The position numbers and the translations under genes are program-made. Positions 46,707-55,502 of a stretch of 64,000 nt of DNA are shown here, one piece after another (positions within the stretch are counted from its first letter, which is position 1; each line of letters starts with the position of its first letter). A model generated the notes under the pieces. It did no database searches. It was given only the letters and a program-made list of their open reading frames with translations, and was not told the DNA's origin. This DNA comes from Kangiella spongicola (lineage in GTDB: Bacteria > Pseudomonadota > Gammaproteobacteria > Enterobacterales > Kangiellaceae). The stretch spans positions 124,001 through 188,000 of the forward strand of contig NZ_QICH01000001.1 in NCBI RefSeq assembly GCF_003194565.2, written 5' to 3'.

Positions 46707-48866
46707 TTATTCCTCAATCAGCGAAGGATCAGTAATTTCAATCAATACACCACCTGAAGCGATAAACTTGGCGATAGCGTTTTGAATCAAGGTTGTTTGA
46801 TCCAAGAACTGGGTTGAGCTATCTGGGCCAGCTGGCGTTAACGGCGTCGCGTGAGTACCTGTTGATACTTTAATCGAACCACGAGAGCTTCCTTGAGTCG
46901 TTTCAGTTACCACTGGCAAGCCATACAATGCCGCATGTGGGGTGTTACCGGCTAATGGCGCACCATCAACTTGGTTAGTAACGACTGTGTCACCTTGAAT
47001 TTGGATGCCTAGCGTTGGTTTGTTTTGCGCAACCGCTATTTTCGCGTAATTCACAGGGTCTGCTGAATCAACGACTGTTTGCGCCGCAAACATGAACGGA
47101 GCTAACACTTCTGAAGCAAACGCTGGGTCGCTTTCTGGAATACCTGTAGAGGCTGATAAACCAGCTCGGATCACAGGACCAAAGGTTGGCGAGCCATTCA
47201 GTAGCTGTGCGATGCTTCCAGAAGTTGTCGCTAGAACACCTTGCTTAACGTTTGCAGATAGCGCCATGTAGTCAGAGCCAACGATACCGCCTAATGAGTG
47301 ACCCATAAAGCTAATATTGTCGCCATCAAAATCAGGAACTGTATCGCCATCGACGTCCATATTTGGAATTTCATTCTCGAGCGCTAACAAATCTAAAACA
47401 CCCTGACGCACGTTATCACGCGATACCAGAAGGTTTTGTAAGTTGATGAAGTGTGCGCCTGAGCTGTCTGCAATACCGTCTGGACCAGGTGCTGATGTGT
47501 CGTTATCAACATAGTCTACGCCGAAAGTACGCTCACGAGCCGCGCCCGCGTTATATCCGGCAAAGATACCAATCAGCCCACCACTTGCTTGTTGTAAGCC
47601 TAGGTGAACTTGGTTATCAGCAGCGATACCGTGTAATGGCAAGTCCATTGAAACAACTGCCGTACATGCGCTCGCCATTGTGTCAGCAATACCTAACATA
47701 GCAGTACGATCGCTCGTAATACCATGTTGGAAAATCATCACAGGATATGGCTTTGGACACTGAGGATTTTTTGGTAGCGAGACTAATAAAGGTACTGTTT
47801 CATCTGCGCTTTTCTTAGCTAACGGGTTAGCATAAGTAATATTGCCACCTGCAAACGGGTTAGCCATCATGCCACCTTGGCCATCAGGAATCATATCAGC
47901 TCCAACCCACTGCTTATCTAACGGTGCTGTCGGGCTTTCCATTGATGGCGCTGTCAACAAGTAAGGAAGTGAGAATTCTCCCTTATAAAGATTAGCAGCA
48001 CCGATTCCGGTAAACGGCGTTGTATCAGTCATTAAGCTTGAGAAGCTTGATGCACCGGCAGTACTAAACGGCGAGTTGCTGTCGACGTAAAAACCTTGAG
48101 AAGCAACCAACGAGTCAGCTACTGACTGAACCGTAAATTGATACGCTAGTACCACATCATCGCGAACCACGCCAGCGCCTTCAGCAGCACCAAGCATAGC
48201 GTTTACTAGCTGACGAACAGGCTCTAGTGCAGAGGTTGCCGAACCTTCTGGAATTGGGTCTGGAGATTTTGCAACGGCAAATTGAGTATCGGCAATAACA
48301 CCATTACCGTTTACGTCGGTAATACCATTGGTCACAACAACCATATAGCTTGCCTGAGCATCGAATGGTACTAATGGCACGATACCGATAGCAGCTGGGC
48401 CATTAGGCACTGCAACAAACTCGGTACCAGCGGCTAACTCAGCCTCAACTGCGGTCACAGGACCTGTTGGGCCAGGAATGCCAGGAGCCACTTCGCCACG
48501 AGCTGTCGATACTTTAAATACTCGTACCGTTTGTCCTGGAACAATCGAACTAGCATCGATAGCACCACGGAACTCGATGTTGAATGGTGCGTGTGTTGAC
48601 CATCCGTCCAAACCGCTAATAGCGTTTTGTGGATCTGACATGTCAGTCGGATCAGAAGTAGGAATATTAAGAGTTAGATCGGCTGAGCCACTGAATAGCA
48701 AATCATTTGGAACTGGAATCTCACCATCTCCAGGAGCATATACTGGAGCAATAAATTTTGTACTACCATCACCCGAACCTGGTATCTTTGGCTCCGCTGG
48801 CCCATCACTACACGCAGTCAGCACAAGGCTGCTGATCAGCGCGACTCCGTAAAAAGATTTTTTCAT
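46707..48866 (-). CDS. VolA/Pla-1/cef-family lipase lipoprotein
   Basis: Probable surface or outer-membrane lipolytic enzyme, 719 residues. It has a lipoprotein signal peptide (lipobox LTACS; Cys19) followed by a flexible Gly/Pro-rich stretch. The N-terminal half is the bacterial virulence-factor lipase domain with Ig-like beta segments (VPNDLLFSG, GWSTHAPFNIEF, SYMVVVTNGITDVNGNGV). The C-terminal alpha/beta hydrolase has the nucleophile in FMGHSLGGIVG. VolA in Vibrio releases fatty acids from exogenous lysophosphatidylcholine, so this protein may feed the FadE route. GGGAG is the ribosome-binding site. It lies next to fadR, which hints at coordinated lipid use. Confidence 0.88.
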   Translation of the reverse strand: MKKSFYGVALISSLVLTACSDGPAEPKIPGSGDGSTKFIAPVYAPGDGEIPVPNDLLFSGSADLTLNIPTSDPTDMSDPQNAISGLDGWSTHAPFNIEFRGAIDASSIVPGQTVRVFKVSTARGEVAPGIPGPTGPVTAVEAELAAGTEFVAVPNGPAAIGIVPLVPFDAQASYMVVVTNGITDVNGNGVIADTQFAVAKSPDPIPEGSATSALEPVRQLVNAMLGAAEGAGVVRDDVVLAYQFTVQSVADSLVASQGFYVDSNSPFSTAGASSFSSLMTDTTPFTGIGAANLYKGEFSLPYLLTAPSMESPTAPLDKQWVGADMIPDGQGGMMANPFAGGNITYANPLAKKSADETVPLLVSLPKNPQCPKPYPVMIFQHGITSDRTAMLGIADTMASACTAVVSMDLPLHGIAADNQVHLGLQQASGGLIGIFAGYNAGAARERTFGVDYVDNDTSAPGPDGIADSSGAHFINLQNLLVSRDNVRQGVLDLLALENEIPNMDVDGDTVPDFDGDNISFMGHSLGGIVGSDYMALSANVKQGVLATTSGSIAQLLNGSPTFGPVIRAGLSASTGIPESDPAFASEVLAPFMFAAQTVVDSADPVNYAKIAVAQNKPTLGIQIQGDTVVTNQVDGAPLAGNTPHAALYGLPVVTETTQGSSRGSIKVSTGTHATPLTPAGPDSSTQFLDQTTLIQNAIAKFIASGGVLIEITDPSLIEE

Positions 48867-49038
48867 CTCTAACTCCCGTTCTCGTGAAACGTTTTAATTA
48901 CGGTTTTTTAACCGATAGTTATGTTTATATAAAAAAATTAATCTAATCCTACTCTGTTAAACACCCAATTGGCAAGTGGACTTACCAGATAGAGCTATTG
49001 TTTCAATTGCTTATAGCAAATCTTACTTCAGAGCAGTC

Positions 49039-49758
49039 CTACCCAATCTCACTAAAAGAGGTCATTTCACCTTTAGCTTTTTGCCACAACTCACCGCTTT
49101 CGTGACCATAATCCCATAATATCTTAATTACGAGATCACCGTCTTTCGCTTTAATAGCAGACTCAAGCTTCCGGTAGTAATTGTGGGCCAAACGACGAGT
49201 TTGTTCCCATCCAAAATAAAAACGGCCGATTTTGTAATACACAGACTCAAAGCCATTTAGTAATAAGGTATAAATTGGATTGCCTGAGGCACGCGTTGCC
49301 GAATGGTGAAAGTGCCAATCAAAGTCAATATAAGCTTCGGCAGTATTTGGCAACTTCTCAAGCCCAGATAAGACTTCGAGCAACATCTCCGGTTCGTTCT
49401 TAACAGCATCACGCATAAAGATGCTCAAAATCGACGTTCGAGCACGAAGCAAGTTATCCGCCAAAGTCATAGAACCTGCATCATCTAGTGTCACTAGAGT
49501 ATCGAGCACGTTGAGGGTTGCTGAGTGCCAGATATCATTCACTTTAGTTGGCTTACCATGCTGGATAGTTAGCCAGCCATCTCGAGCCAAACGCTGTAGC
49601 ACTTCACGCAAAGTTGTTCTGGTAACACCGATAATTTCGGCCAGTTCACGCTCTGCTGGTAATATAGTCCCAGCTGGAAACTTGCCGTTCCAGATAGACT
49701 CAACGATATACTGCTCAGCGAATGCCGCTGGCGTTAATGCTTTAGCTGTAGAAGCCAT
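49039..49758 (-). CDS. fadR: Fatty-acid metabolism regulator FadR
   Basis: GntR-family regulator that represses beta-oxidation genes and activates unsaturated fatty-acid synthesis; it releases DNA on binding long-chain acyl-CoA. The 239-residue protein matches E. coli FadR (239). The winged helix PAERELAEIIGVTRTTLREV and RLARDGWLTIQHGKPTKVND is nearly invariant. The FadR C-terminal acyl-CoA domain follows (FYFGWEQTRRLAHNYYRKL; YGHESGELW). A dyad upstream may be its operator. It is monocistronic and codirectional with the upstream Mrp operon. Confidence 0.96.
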   Translation of the reverse strand: MASTAKALTPAAFAEQYIVESIWNGKFPAGTILPAERELAEIIGVTRTTLREVLQRLARDGWLTIQHGKPTKVNDIWHSATLNVLDTLVTLDDAGSMTLADNLLRARTSILSIFMRDAVKNEPEMLLEVLSGLEKLPNTAEAYIDFDWHFHHSATRASGNPIYTLLLNGFESVYYKIGRFYFGWEQTRRLAHNYYRKLESAIKAKDGDLVIKILWDYGHESGELWQKAKGEMTSFSEIG

Positions 49759-49806
49759 CAGCTATCCCCGCTTAATTTCATGATAATAATGTTAAACAAC
49801 TGGTAA

Positions 49807-49824
49807 GAGGTCAACTCTGACCTC
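49807..49824 (-). promoter_or_regulatory. Dyad upstream of fadR
   Basis: GAGGTCA-ACTC-TGACCTC, perfect 7-bp arms, 49 bp upstream of the fadR ATG. It is adjacent to AACTGGT (49798-49804), which resembles one half of the FadR consensus AACTGGTCNGACC. The full palindromic FadR site is not present, so binding is uncertain. Confidence 0.45.
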
Positions 49825-50055
49825 GGTTTTAGCATATAGTCTTAATCATTTCCAGTCGCAGTGAATTAGTTGTAACTATTTTTAAGAGGTCTTTGTTACC
49901 ACAAGTGATTTTTGTTCTTTCAATTTTTTCAAGCAATCGCAGTAAAATACCCTAAATCCTTATAAAGATAAACCTTGATTCCTAGCAGTTGTAAGATTAA
50001 AAATCGCTTATTAGAAACCTATGGTGTTGGTAGAAACTTATGAGTTATATCATAT
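49825..50055. other. Remaining intergenic stretch between fadR and the Mrp operon
   Basis: The whole gap is 338 bp. Apart from the fadR dyad and the Mrp terminator I see only AT-rich sequence with stops in all frames and no RNA-like structure. Confidence 0.6.
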
Positions 50056-50080
50056 AAAAAGCCGGCGATGGCCGGCTTTA
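50056..50080 (-). terminator. Rho-independent terminator of the Mrp operon
   Basis: A perfect 9-bp stem AAAGCCGGC / GCCGGCTTT with a 4-nt loop and five Ts on the minus strand. Confidence 0.88.
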
Positions 50081-50096
50081 AATAAGAATCGATAAA

Positions 50097-51788
50097 CTAC
50101 CAAAAACTCAGTATCAAAAAGACCGCCAGTAAAATACTGACCCAAATAACCATACTACCTGATAGTTGTGTACGCGATAGAATACCGTCTGGCTCGTGGC
50201 GCGAAATCATCCCTAACATGCCATTTAGACCTCGCATAAAGCTTTTACGAATCGCTCTATCAACGGCCCAGAAAGTGTTGAAGAATGGCGTCAAAATCGC
50301 AGGGAATAATCGACGGTATAGCCAGTCAATATCCAAGTTCACAGACGGTAACTCTGGCGGGTACATCTTCTTCAAATTTAACCACACAAACGCTAATGCC
50401 GAGAAGAACAGTAGCTGTGTTTGTGTTAATACGTGAGTCGCATCGTACGGGTTATAGCCAGTGTCGTATGGCAATAAGCTGTATAGCGCCTGCGGATAGA
50501 CACCAATCGCAATACACAAGACTGCCGAAATTGTCATCGCCAGCAACATGTTCTTCGGTGGCTCAGTGGTTCTAATGCCTGAGTCATGCGCAAAGAAAGC
50601 AAAGTACGGAATCTTAATACCCGCATGGTGGAATACACCAGCCGCTGAGAATAACAGTAGCAACCATGCCCAGCCATAGCCATTATTAATCGCTGCCGTC
50701 ATCACCATCGATTTACTGACAAAACCACTAAACAGCGGGAACGCTGAAATCGAGGCGGCACCGACCATACAGAGAATGGCGGTTTTTGGCATCGATTTGT
50801 ATAAGCCACCGAGCCGTGAGCCGTCTATTTTCCCTGTCATGTGCAACACAGCACCCATCGACATGAAAAGCAGGCCCTTAAACAGAATATCGTTAAAGGC
50901 GTGAGACACGGCACCATTAATCGCTAAGGTAGTACCAATCCCGATCCCCACCACCATGAAACCAATCTGGTTAATCATGCTGTAGGAAAGCACCCGACGT
51001 AGATCGTTTTCTATCACCGCGAAGAAAATAGGGAAACAGGCCATGGTAACGCCAATATAGACCAAGAGTTCAGTGCCAGGATAAGCACGAGCCAGTGCGT
51101 AAACAGCAACCTTAGTGGTAAAGGCGCTCAAGAATACAGTACCCGTTGGCGTCGCTTCTGGATACGCATCAGTAACCCAGTTATGCAGCATCGGGAAAGC
51201 GCACTTAACGCCGAAGGCAATAAAGATTAGCCAGCTAGCTGTGTCGCTTAAACCAATTTTGGCGAAATCAATGGTGTTATGCTCATGGGCATAGAAAATA
51301 ATCCCCACCAACAATACCACGCCCGATAAGACCTGAATAATAAGGTAACGTAAACCTGCTAAGTAAGAACGTTCGGTCCGTGTCGCCCAGATTAAGAAAA
51401 CCGAGGTGACCGCTAGAAGTTCCCAGAACACAAATAAGGTAATCAAATCGCCCGCGAAAACAGCACCAACAGCACTACCGGCATATAGCAAACCGCTAAT
51501 TTGCTGTAGCGTGTCTTTAACGTGCAGCGCAAACAGCATGCAGATAAAGGCTGCTATGTGGAAAATATAGCCGAACAGTAGACTTAACTTATCAACCTCA
51601 AACACTTCCAGCTGGAAGCCCATGAAATCAAAGCTGAGCATTGTCCCTACTGGCACAGTCAATAAGTGCAAACCACTTAAAACTGGCGTAATCAGCAATA
51701 TCGCTTGGCGCACTTTGCCTTGAGTAAATAAAGCAATCAAGGCGCCGATGAAAAATGGTGCGAAAGCTGGCATCTCAGGCATCCACAT
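50097..51788 (-). CDS. NuoL/MrpD-like antiporter subunit, third copy in the Mrp operon
   Basis: Polytopic inner-membrane proton/cation channel subunit (about 14 helices), 563 residues. I start at the ATG at 51788 (MWMPEMPAFAPF), which has a perfect AAGGAGG 6 nt upstream; the longer frame to 51821 lacks one. It has the complex-I antiporter motifs: a glutamate in TM5 (LITLFVFWELLAV), Lys in FGVKCAFPMLHNWVTDAYPEA (split over two stretches) and Lys near SHAFNDILFKGLLFM. The C-terminal amphipathic extension (about residues 470-530) recalls NuoL's lateral helix. It overlaps the upstream small gene by 14 bp. A role in Na+/H+ exchange is inferred from the operon. Confidence 0.87.
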   Translation of the reverse strand: MWMPEMPAFAPFFIGALIALFTQGKVRQAILLITPVLSGLHLLTVPVGTMLSFDFMGFQLEVFEVDKLSLLFGYIFHIAAFICMLFALHVKDTLQQISGLLYAGSAVGAVFAGDLITLFVFWELLAVTSVFLIWATRTERSYLAGLRYLIIQVLSGVVLLVGIIFYAHEHNTIDFAKIGLSDTASWLIFIAFGVKCAFPMLHNWVTDAYPEATPTGTVFLSAFTTKVAVYALARAYPGTELLVYIGVTMACFPIFFAVIENDLRRVLSYSMINQIGFMVVGIGIGTTLAINGAVSHAFNDILFKGLLFMSMGAVLHMTGKIDGSRLGGLYKSMPKTAILCMVGAASISAFPLFSGFVSKSMVMTAAINNGYGWAWLLLLFSAAGVFHHAGIKIPYFAFFAHDSGIRTTEPPKNMLLAMTISAVLCIAIGVYPQALYSLLPYDTGYNPYDATHVLTQTQLLFFSALAFVWLNLKKMYPPELPSVNLDIDWLYRRLFPAILTPFFNTFWAVDRAIRKSFMRGLNGMLGMISRHEPDGILSRTQLSGSMVIWVSILLAVFLILSFW

Positions 51789-52131
51789 TGTTGCCTCCTT
51801 GCGCTTGCTCTGCTTCGTCACTCACTATGTCCGCCGACTCTTTTTTAGTTGGCGCTGGGTGCTGTTTTTTCTCCAACTTGTCGTAATAATCTTCATCACG
51901 CATCAAGAATATCCGCATCCATTTAGCGACAAAAACCAATACCACACAGCCAACGAAGCCATAAATCGGGTAAAACGCAAAAATGCTTTCCCACGAATGA
52001 TAAACGTGTCGGTTAATCACAAATTCCAACAGCACCAATATCAGGCAGATCGCATACACGATATACAACAAGCGCTTTACGTTTTTAGGATTATCAAACA
52101 AATATTGTTTGTCCTGCTCTTGCTTAGCCAT
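51775..52131 (-). CDS. Small two-helix membrane protein of the Mrp operon, unknown function
   Basis: A 118-residue protein (ATG at 52131, MAKQEQDKQYLFDNPKNV) that I do not recognise. Two transmembrane helices (LLYIVYAICLILVLLEFVI and the segment YPIYGFVGCVVLVFVAKWM) are followed by a charged cytoplasmic tail (RDEDYYDKLEKKQHPAPTKK). It overlaps the preceding antiporter gene by 8 bp and the next by 14 bp, so it is surely part of the operon. It resembles no Mrp A-G subunit. It may be an accessory subunit bridging the extra antiporter module. A codirectional extension to 52155 lacks a good start. Confidence 0.75.
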   Translation of the reverse strand: MAKQEQDKQYLFDNPKNVKRLLYIVYAICLILVLLEFVINRHVYHSWESIFAFYPIYGFVGCVVLVFVAKWMRIFLMRDEDYYDKLEKKQHPAPTKKESADIVSDEAEQAQGGNNVDA

Positions 52132-53662
52132 GCGCACCTCCCGCAATATTTGCAAGTGACTCTGCTAAGCCGTAGAAAGGTTGCGGCCAGAAAAAGAAAA
52201 CTATGGTCATAATCGCAGTAATACTCAATGCTAATAAACTGGGCCACGGCGCTTCTTTAATCTCATCACGACGAATCGAAACAACACTTCGATTACCATC
52301 GAAGAAAGCCCGCAGCGGAATAGGAAGTAAGTAAGCGATATTCAACAAGGAGCTGATCATCAAGACAATCATCACTGCCACTTGCTCTGCTTCTAACGTC
52401 CCCATCAATAAATACCACTTACTCCACATACCTGCAGCAGGCGGTAAACCGATAATGCTCATGCTACCGATAAAGAACGCAATCATGGTCAGTGGCATGG
52501 TTTTACCCAGCCCTCGCATGTCACTAATCTCGGTTTTATGCGCCGCCACCATAATCGCGCCAGCACAGAAGAAGAGTGTAATTTTACCGAAGGCATGAGC
52601 AACGATATGGAACGAGCCACCAAGAACACCAGATTGAGTCGCTAATAAAGCGCCAATAGTGATGTAACCGAGTTGGCTAACCGTTGAATAAGCCAAACGC
52701 TTTTTTAGGTTGTCTTGGCGCATAGCGACCAGTGACGCTAATAAGACGCCAGCCGTAGCAATATAAAGCAGCCAATCTGTAATCGGCAGTTCAGCCAGTA
52801 AGTCGATACCAAAAATATAGACACAGACTTTCATGATGCTGAACACACCCGCTTTCACTACCGCAACAGCGTGTAGTAAGGCGCTTACTGGTGTTGGCGC
52901 CACCATGGCCGCAGGTAACCAGCGATGGAACGGCATCACGGCCGCTTTACCAATACCAAATACGAACAATGCTAAAAGAACGCTTACCACCATTTTAGAG
53001 GTGCTATTGTCAAACACACCACCGGCGGTAAAGGTCAAATTCCCTGTTTCTGCCCAAGTGCCGATAACGGCGAACAGGAAGAATAGAATCGATGTCACCA
53101 ACAATATCGACAAATAAACTCGGCCACCATGACGCGCTTTATCGGTGCCAGCGTGGGTCACGAGCGGATAGGTCGATAACGTTAAGATTTCATAAAACAC
53201 GAATAAGGTGAACAAGTTATCGGCAAACGCTAAGCCCATGACACCGGTAATGGCTACGGCAAAGAAACAGTAGAACCGCGTTTGGTTGCCTTCACCATGA
53301 CCACGCATATAGCCTATGGAATAAATCGAAGTGACTAACCATAGGGAGCCTGCCACAAGACTGAATAGCACACCTAAAGGCTCCGCGCGGAAGGCGATGT
53401 TTAATCCTGGGAGCAATTCCCACCAGTGAACGTAAGCGCCCTGCCCTGCATCAAAGCCCTGATAAAAGGCTACTACAGCGAACAATAATATTGTACCGAC
53501 GATTAAGGTTGCCGCTTCACGCAGGTTTTGTTTTTTATGGAACAGTAAAATGCCTGGGATCGCCAATAATGGCAAAAGAATGATCCACTGCATTAATGCT
53601 TCTTGAGTCATCATTTGATTGGCTATCTCATTACTAAGCTGGTTACTTATCTCATTGCTCAT
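52124..53662 (-). CDS. NuoL/MrpA-like antiporter subunit, second copy in the Mrp operon
   Basis: Polytopic antiporter-like subunit, 512 residues. Conserved motifs are a Glu in FVFYEILTLSTYPLVTHAG, Lys and His in FGIGKAAVMPFHRWLPAAM, PTPVSALLHAVAVVKAGVF and Lys near HAFGKITLFFCAG. The PTPVSALLHA...VKAG motif is typical of NuoL and the N-terminal half of MrpA. This protein may therefore fill the MrpA channel role, while the DUF4040-like part of MrpA is fused to MrpB here. It starts in an ATGA overlap with the preceding mrpD stop. Confidence 0.85.
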   Translation of the reverse strand: MSNEISNQLSNEIANQMMTQEALMQWIILLPLLAIPGILLFHKKQNLREAATLIVGTILLFAVVAFYQGFDAGQGAYVHWWELLPGLNIAFRAEPLGVLFSLVAGSLWLVTSIYSIGYMRGHGEGNQTRFYCFFAVAITGVMGLAFADNLFTLFVFYEILTLSTYPLVTHAGTDKARHGGRVYLSILLVTSILFFLFAVIGTWAETGNLTFTAGGVFDNSTSKMVVSVLLALFVFGIGKAAVMPFHRWLPAAMVAPTPVSALLHAVAVVKAGVFSIMKVCVYIFGIDLLAELPITDWLLYIATAGVLLASLVAMRQDNLKKRLAYSTVSQLGYITIGALLATQSGVLGGSFHIVAHAFGKITLFFCAGAIMVAAHKTEISDMRGLGKTMPLTMIAFFIGSMSIIGLPPAAGMWSKWYLLMGTLEAEQVAVMIVLMISSLLNIAYLLPIPLRAFFDGNRSVVSIRRDEIKEAPWPSLLALSITAIMTIVFFFWPQPFYGLAESLANIAGGAHG

Positions 53663-55137
53663 TTCGCGACTCCGAACAACAGCTCAGCAGTTCTTTCCGA
53701 CAAACCAACGGTGAAGCTGGTATCAATACCGAAGTAAATGTTTGCTATCACGAAAATCCAAGCAGGAATTAGAATCGCTAACGGCGCTTCTTTATACGAC
53801 TGATTGTTTTGTAGCGCTGGCTTGAAGTACGCCACTTCGACCAAGCGCCAGATATAAGCAATCGCCAACAAGGAGCCAATAAGCACGAGTACCGCAACTG
53901 GCCACCAGTTGCTTTCTAATAACGCTAAAATTAAGTACCACTTGCTAATAAAGCCTACTGTCAGCGGCATACCGATTAAGCTCAGCCCGCCAACCACAAT
54001 AGCCGCCATGGTCCAAGGCATTTGCTTACCAAGTCCTGCGAACGCTTTGATGTTGACGCTACCAACACGATAGACCAAACCCGCTAAGGCTAAGAAGATG
54101 GCACTTTTCATCAAGGCATGGTTAAACAGATGTAGCATGGTCGCGGTTAAGCCCGTTTTGGTACCGATACCGATCCCTAAGATCATGTAACCAATTTGGC
54201 TCACACTCGAGTAAGCGAAAAGTCGCTTGATATTGGTTTGGTAAATTGCCACCACCGATGCGGCAATAACCCCCACTAAACCTAAGCTCACCAGAATCTC
54301 GGTCAGCGGCATATGAGTGAAAGAGAATTCGAAGCCAAACACCGAGAAGATAAAGCGCAGGAGCACATAAATCGCGACTTTAGTTGAGGTTGCCGCTAAG
54401 AAGACTGTAGCAATCGAAGGCGCGTAAGCATAAGCGTTTGGTAGCCACAGGTGTAACGGGAACAATGCTAGCTTTAAACAAACACCTACTAAGAAGAAAG
54501 CGAAAGCAGTAAAAACCGTTTTAGTTTGTTCAACCTCAGGCAAACGCTCGGCTAAATCATTCATGTTCAAGGTGCCGGTCATCATGTACATCAGACCAAT
54601 ACCAATCAGAATAAAGGTCGCACCGATGGTACCCATGATGAGGTATTGATATGAAGCCCACAAAGAACGGCGATCATTACCCATCGCAATCATGGTGTAG
54701 GATGCAAGTGACGAAATCTCAAGGAAAACGAACACATTGAACGCGTCGCCAGTCGCTAAAATACCCAGTAGACCGGTTAAACACAGCAAGTATGCAATGT
54801 AAAAATAGGTCTGCTTCGACTCCGCCATCTCTTTGGTTAGGCTGGAGCCAGCCGCCATAATGGTGATGGTGCTGATGGATGTGACTAAGATCATCAAATA
54901 GGCGTTCAGTTCATCGACGCGGTATTCGATACCAATTGGTGCTTCCCAGCCACCTAGCGAATAAACCAGGGTGCCATGAAGATTGACCTGTTGCAGAAGC
55001 ATAATGCTGACCACAAAAGCCATAACGTTTGCGATTAAGACAAACCAGCGAACCAGTCGGGCTTCTTTTAGAATAAAGCAGATAGGCGCTGCAAGTAACG
55101 GAATGATGACTTGCAGTATCGGTAAATGTTGAATCAC
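53659..55137 (-). CDS. mrpD: Na+/H+ antiporter subunit MrpD/MnhD
   Basis: Core antiporter-like subunit, 492 residues with about 14 helices. Motifs are the TM5 glutamate in FNVFVFLEISSLASYTMIA, Lys/His in GVCLKLALFPLHLWLPNAYA, and the TM12 Lys in LFNHALMKSAIFLALAG. The sequence ALFPLHLWLPNAYAYAPS is characteristic of MrpD. It follows mrpC with an ATGA overlap (start 55137, mrpC stop 55134) and overlaps the next gene. It acts with the other subunits as a multi-protein Na+(K+)/H+ exchanger. Confidence 0.92.
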   Translation of the reverse strand: MIQHLPILQVIIPLLAAPICFILKEARLVRWFVLIANVMAFVVSIMLLQQVNLHGTLVYSLGGWEAPIGIEYRVDELNAYLMILVTSISTITIMAAGSSLTKEMAESKQTYFYIAYLLCLTGLLGILATGDAFNVFVFLEISSLASYTMIAMGNDRRSLWASYQYLIMGTIGATFILIGIGLMYMMTGTLNMNDLAERLPEVEQTKTVFTAFAFFLVGVCLKLALFPLHLWLPNAYAYAPSIATVFLAATSTKVAIYVLLRFIFSVFGFEFSFTHMPLTEILVSLGLVGVIAASVVAIYQTNIKRLFAYSSVSQIGYMILGIGIGTKTGLTATMLHLFNHALMKSAIFLALAGLVYRVGSVNIKAFAGLGKQMPWTMAAIVVGGLSLIGMPLTVGFISKWYLILALLESNWWPVAVLVLIGSLLAIAYIWRLVEVAYFKPALQNNQSYKEAPLAILIPAWIFVIANIYFGIDTSFTVGLSERTAELLFGVAK

Positions 55138-55502
55138 TCTGTAGAACCCTCTTGCTGTAAGTCTTTTTCTTGAATCGCGTCTTCTTCGATGGTGCCGTAC
55201 GCTTCTTTAATTCTAACCGCCAGGGCTAGACCTAACGCAGTAGTGGCAACGCCAACAACAATCGCCGTAAGAATTAACACGTGTGGCAGAGGGTTACTAT
55301 AAACATTGTATTTATCATCAAGGATTGGCGCCGTTCCGCCTATGACCTTACTGATACTGATATAAAGAATGAAGACAGACGTTTGGAAAATTGTTAGCCC
55401 CATTAGTTTTTTAACCAAGTTGCCGTGAGCAATAACAATATAAAAACCACTCATCATTAGAAAAATCACAACCCAGTAATTGTACTGTTCTAAGAAGCTC
55501 AT
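55134..55502 (-). CDS. mrpC: Na+/H+ antiporter subunit MrpC/MnhC (NuoK-like)
   Basis: A small three-helix membrane subunit homologous to NuoK, 122 residues. It has FYIVIAHGNLVKKLMGL, the conserved helix ILYISISKVIGGTAPIL, and PLPHVLILTAIVVGVATTAL, which is the family signature. A charged tail (IEEDAIQEKDLQQEGS) follows the third helix. It overlaps mrpB and mrpD by four bases each, typical of tight coupling in this operon. Confidence 0.92.
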   Translation of the reverse strand: MSFLEQYNYWVVIFLMMSGFYIVIAHGNLVKKLMGLTIFQTSVFILYISISKVIGGTAPILDDKYNVYSNPLPHVLILTAIVVGVATTALGLALAVRIKEAYGTIEEDAIQEKDLQQEGSTE

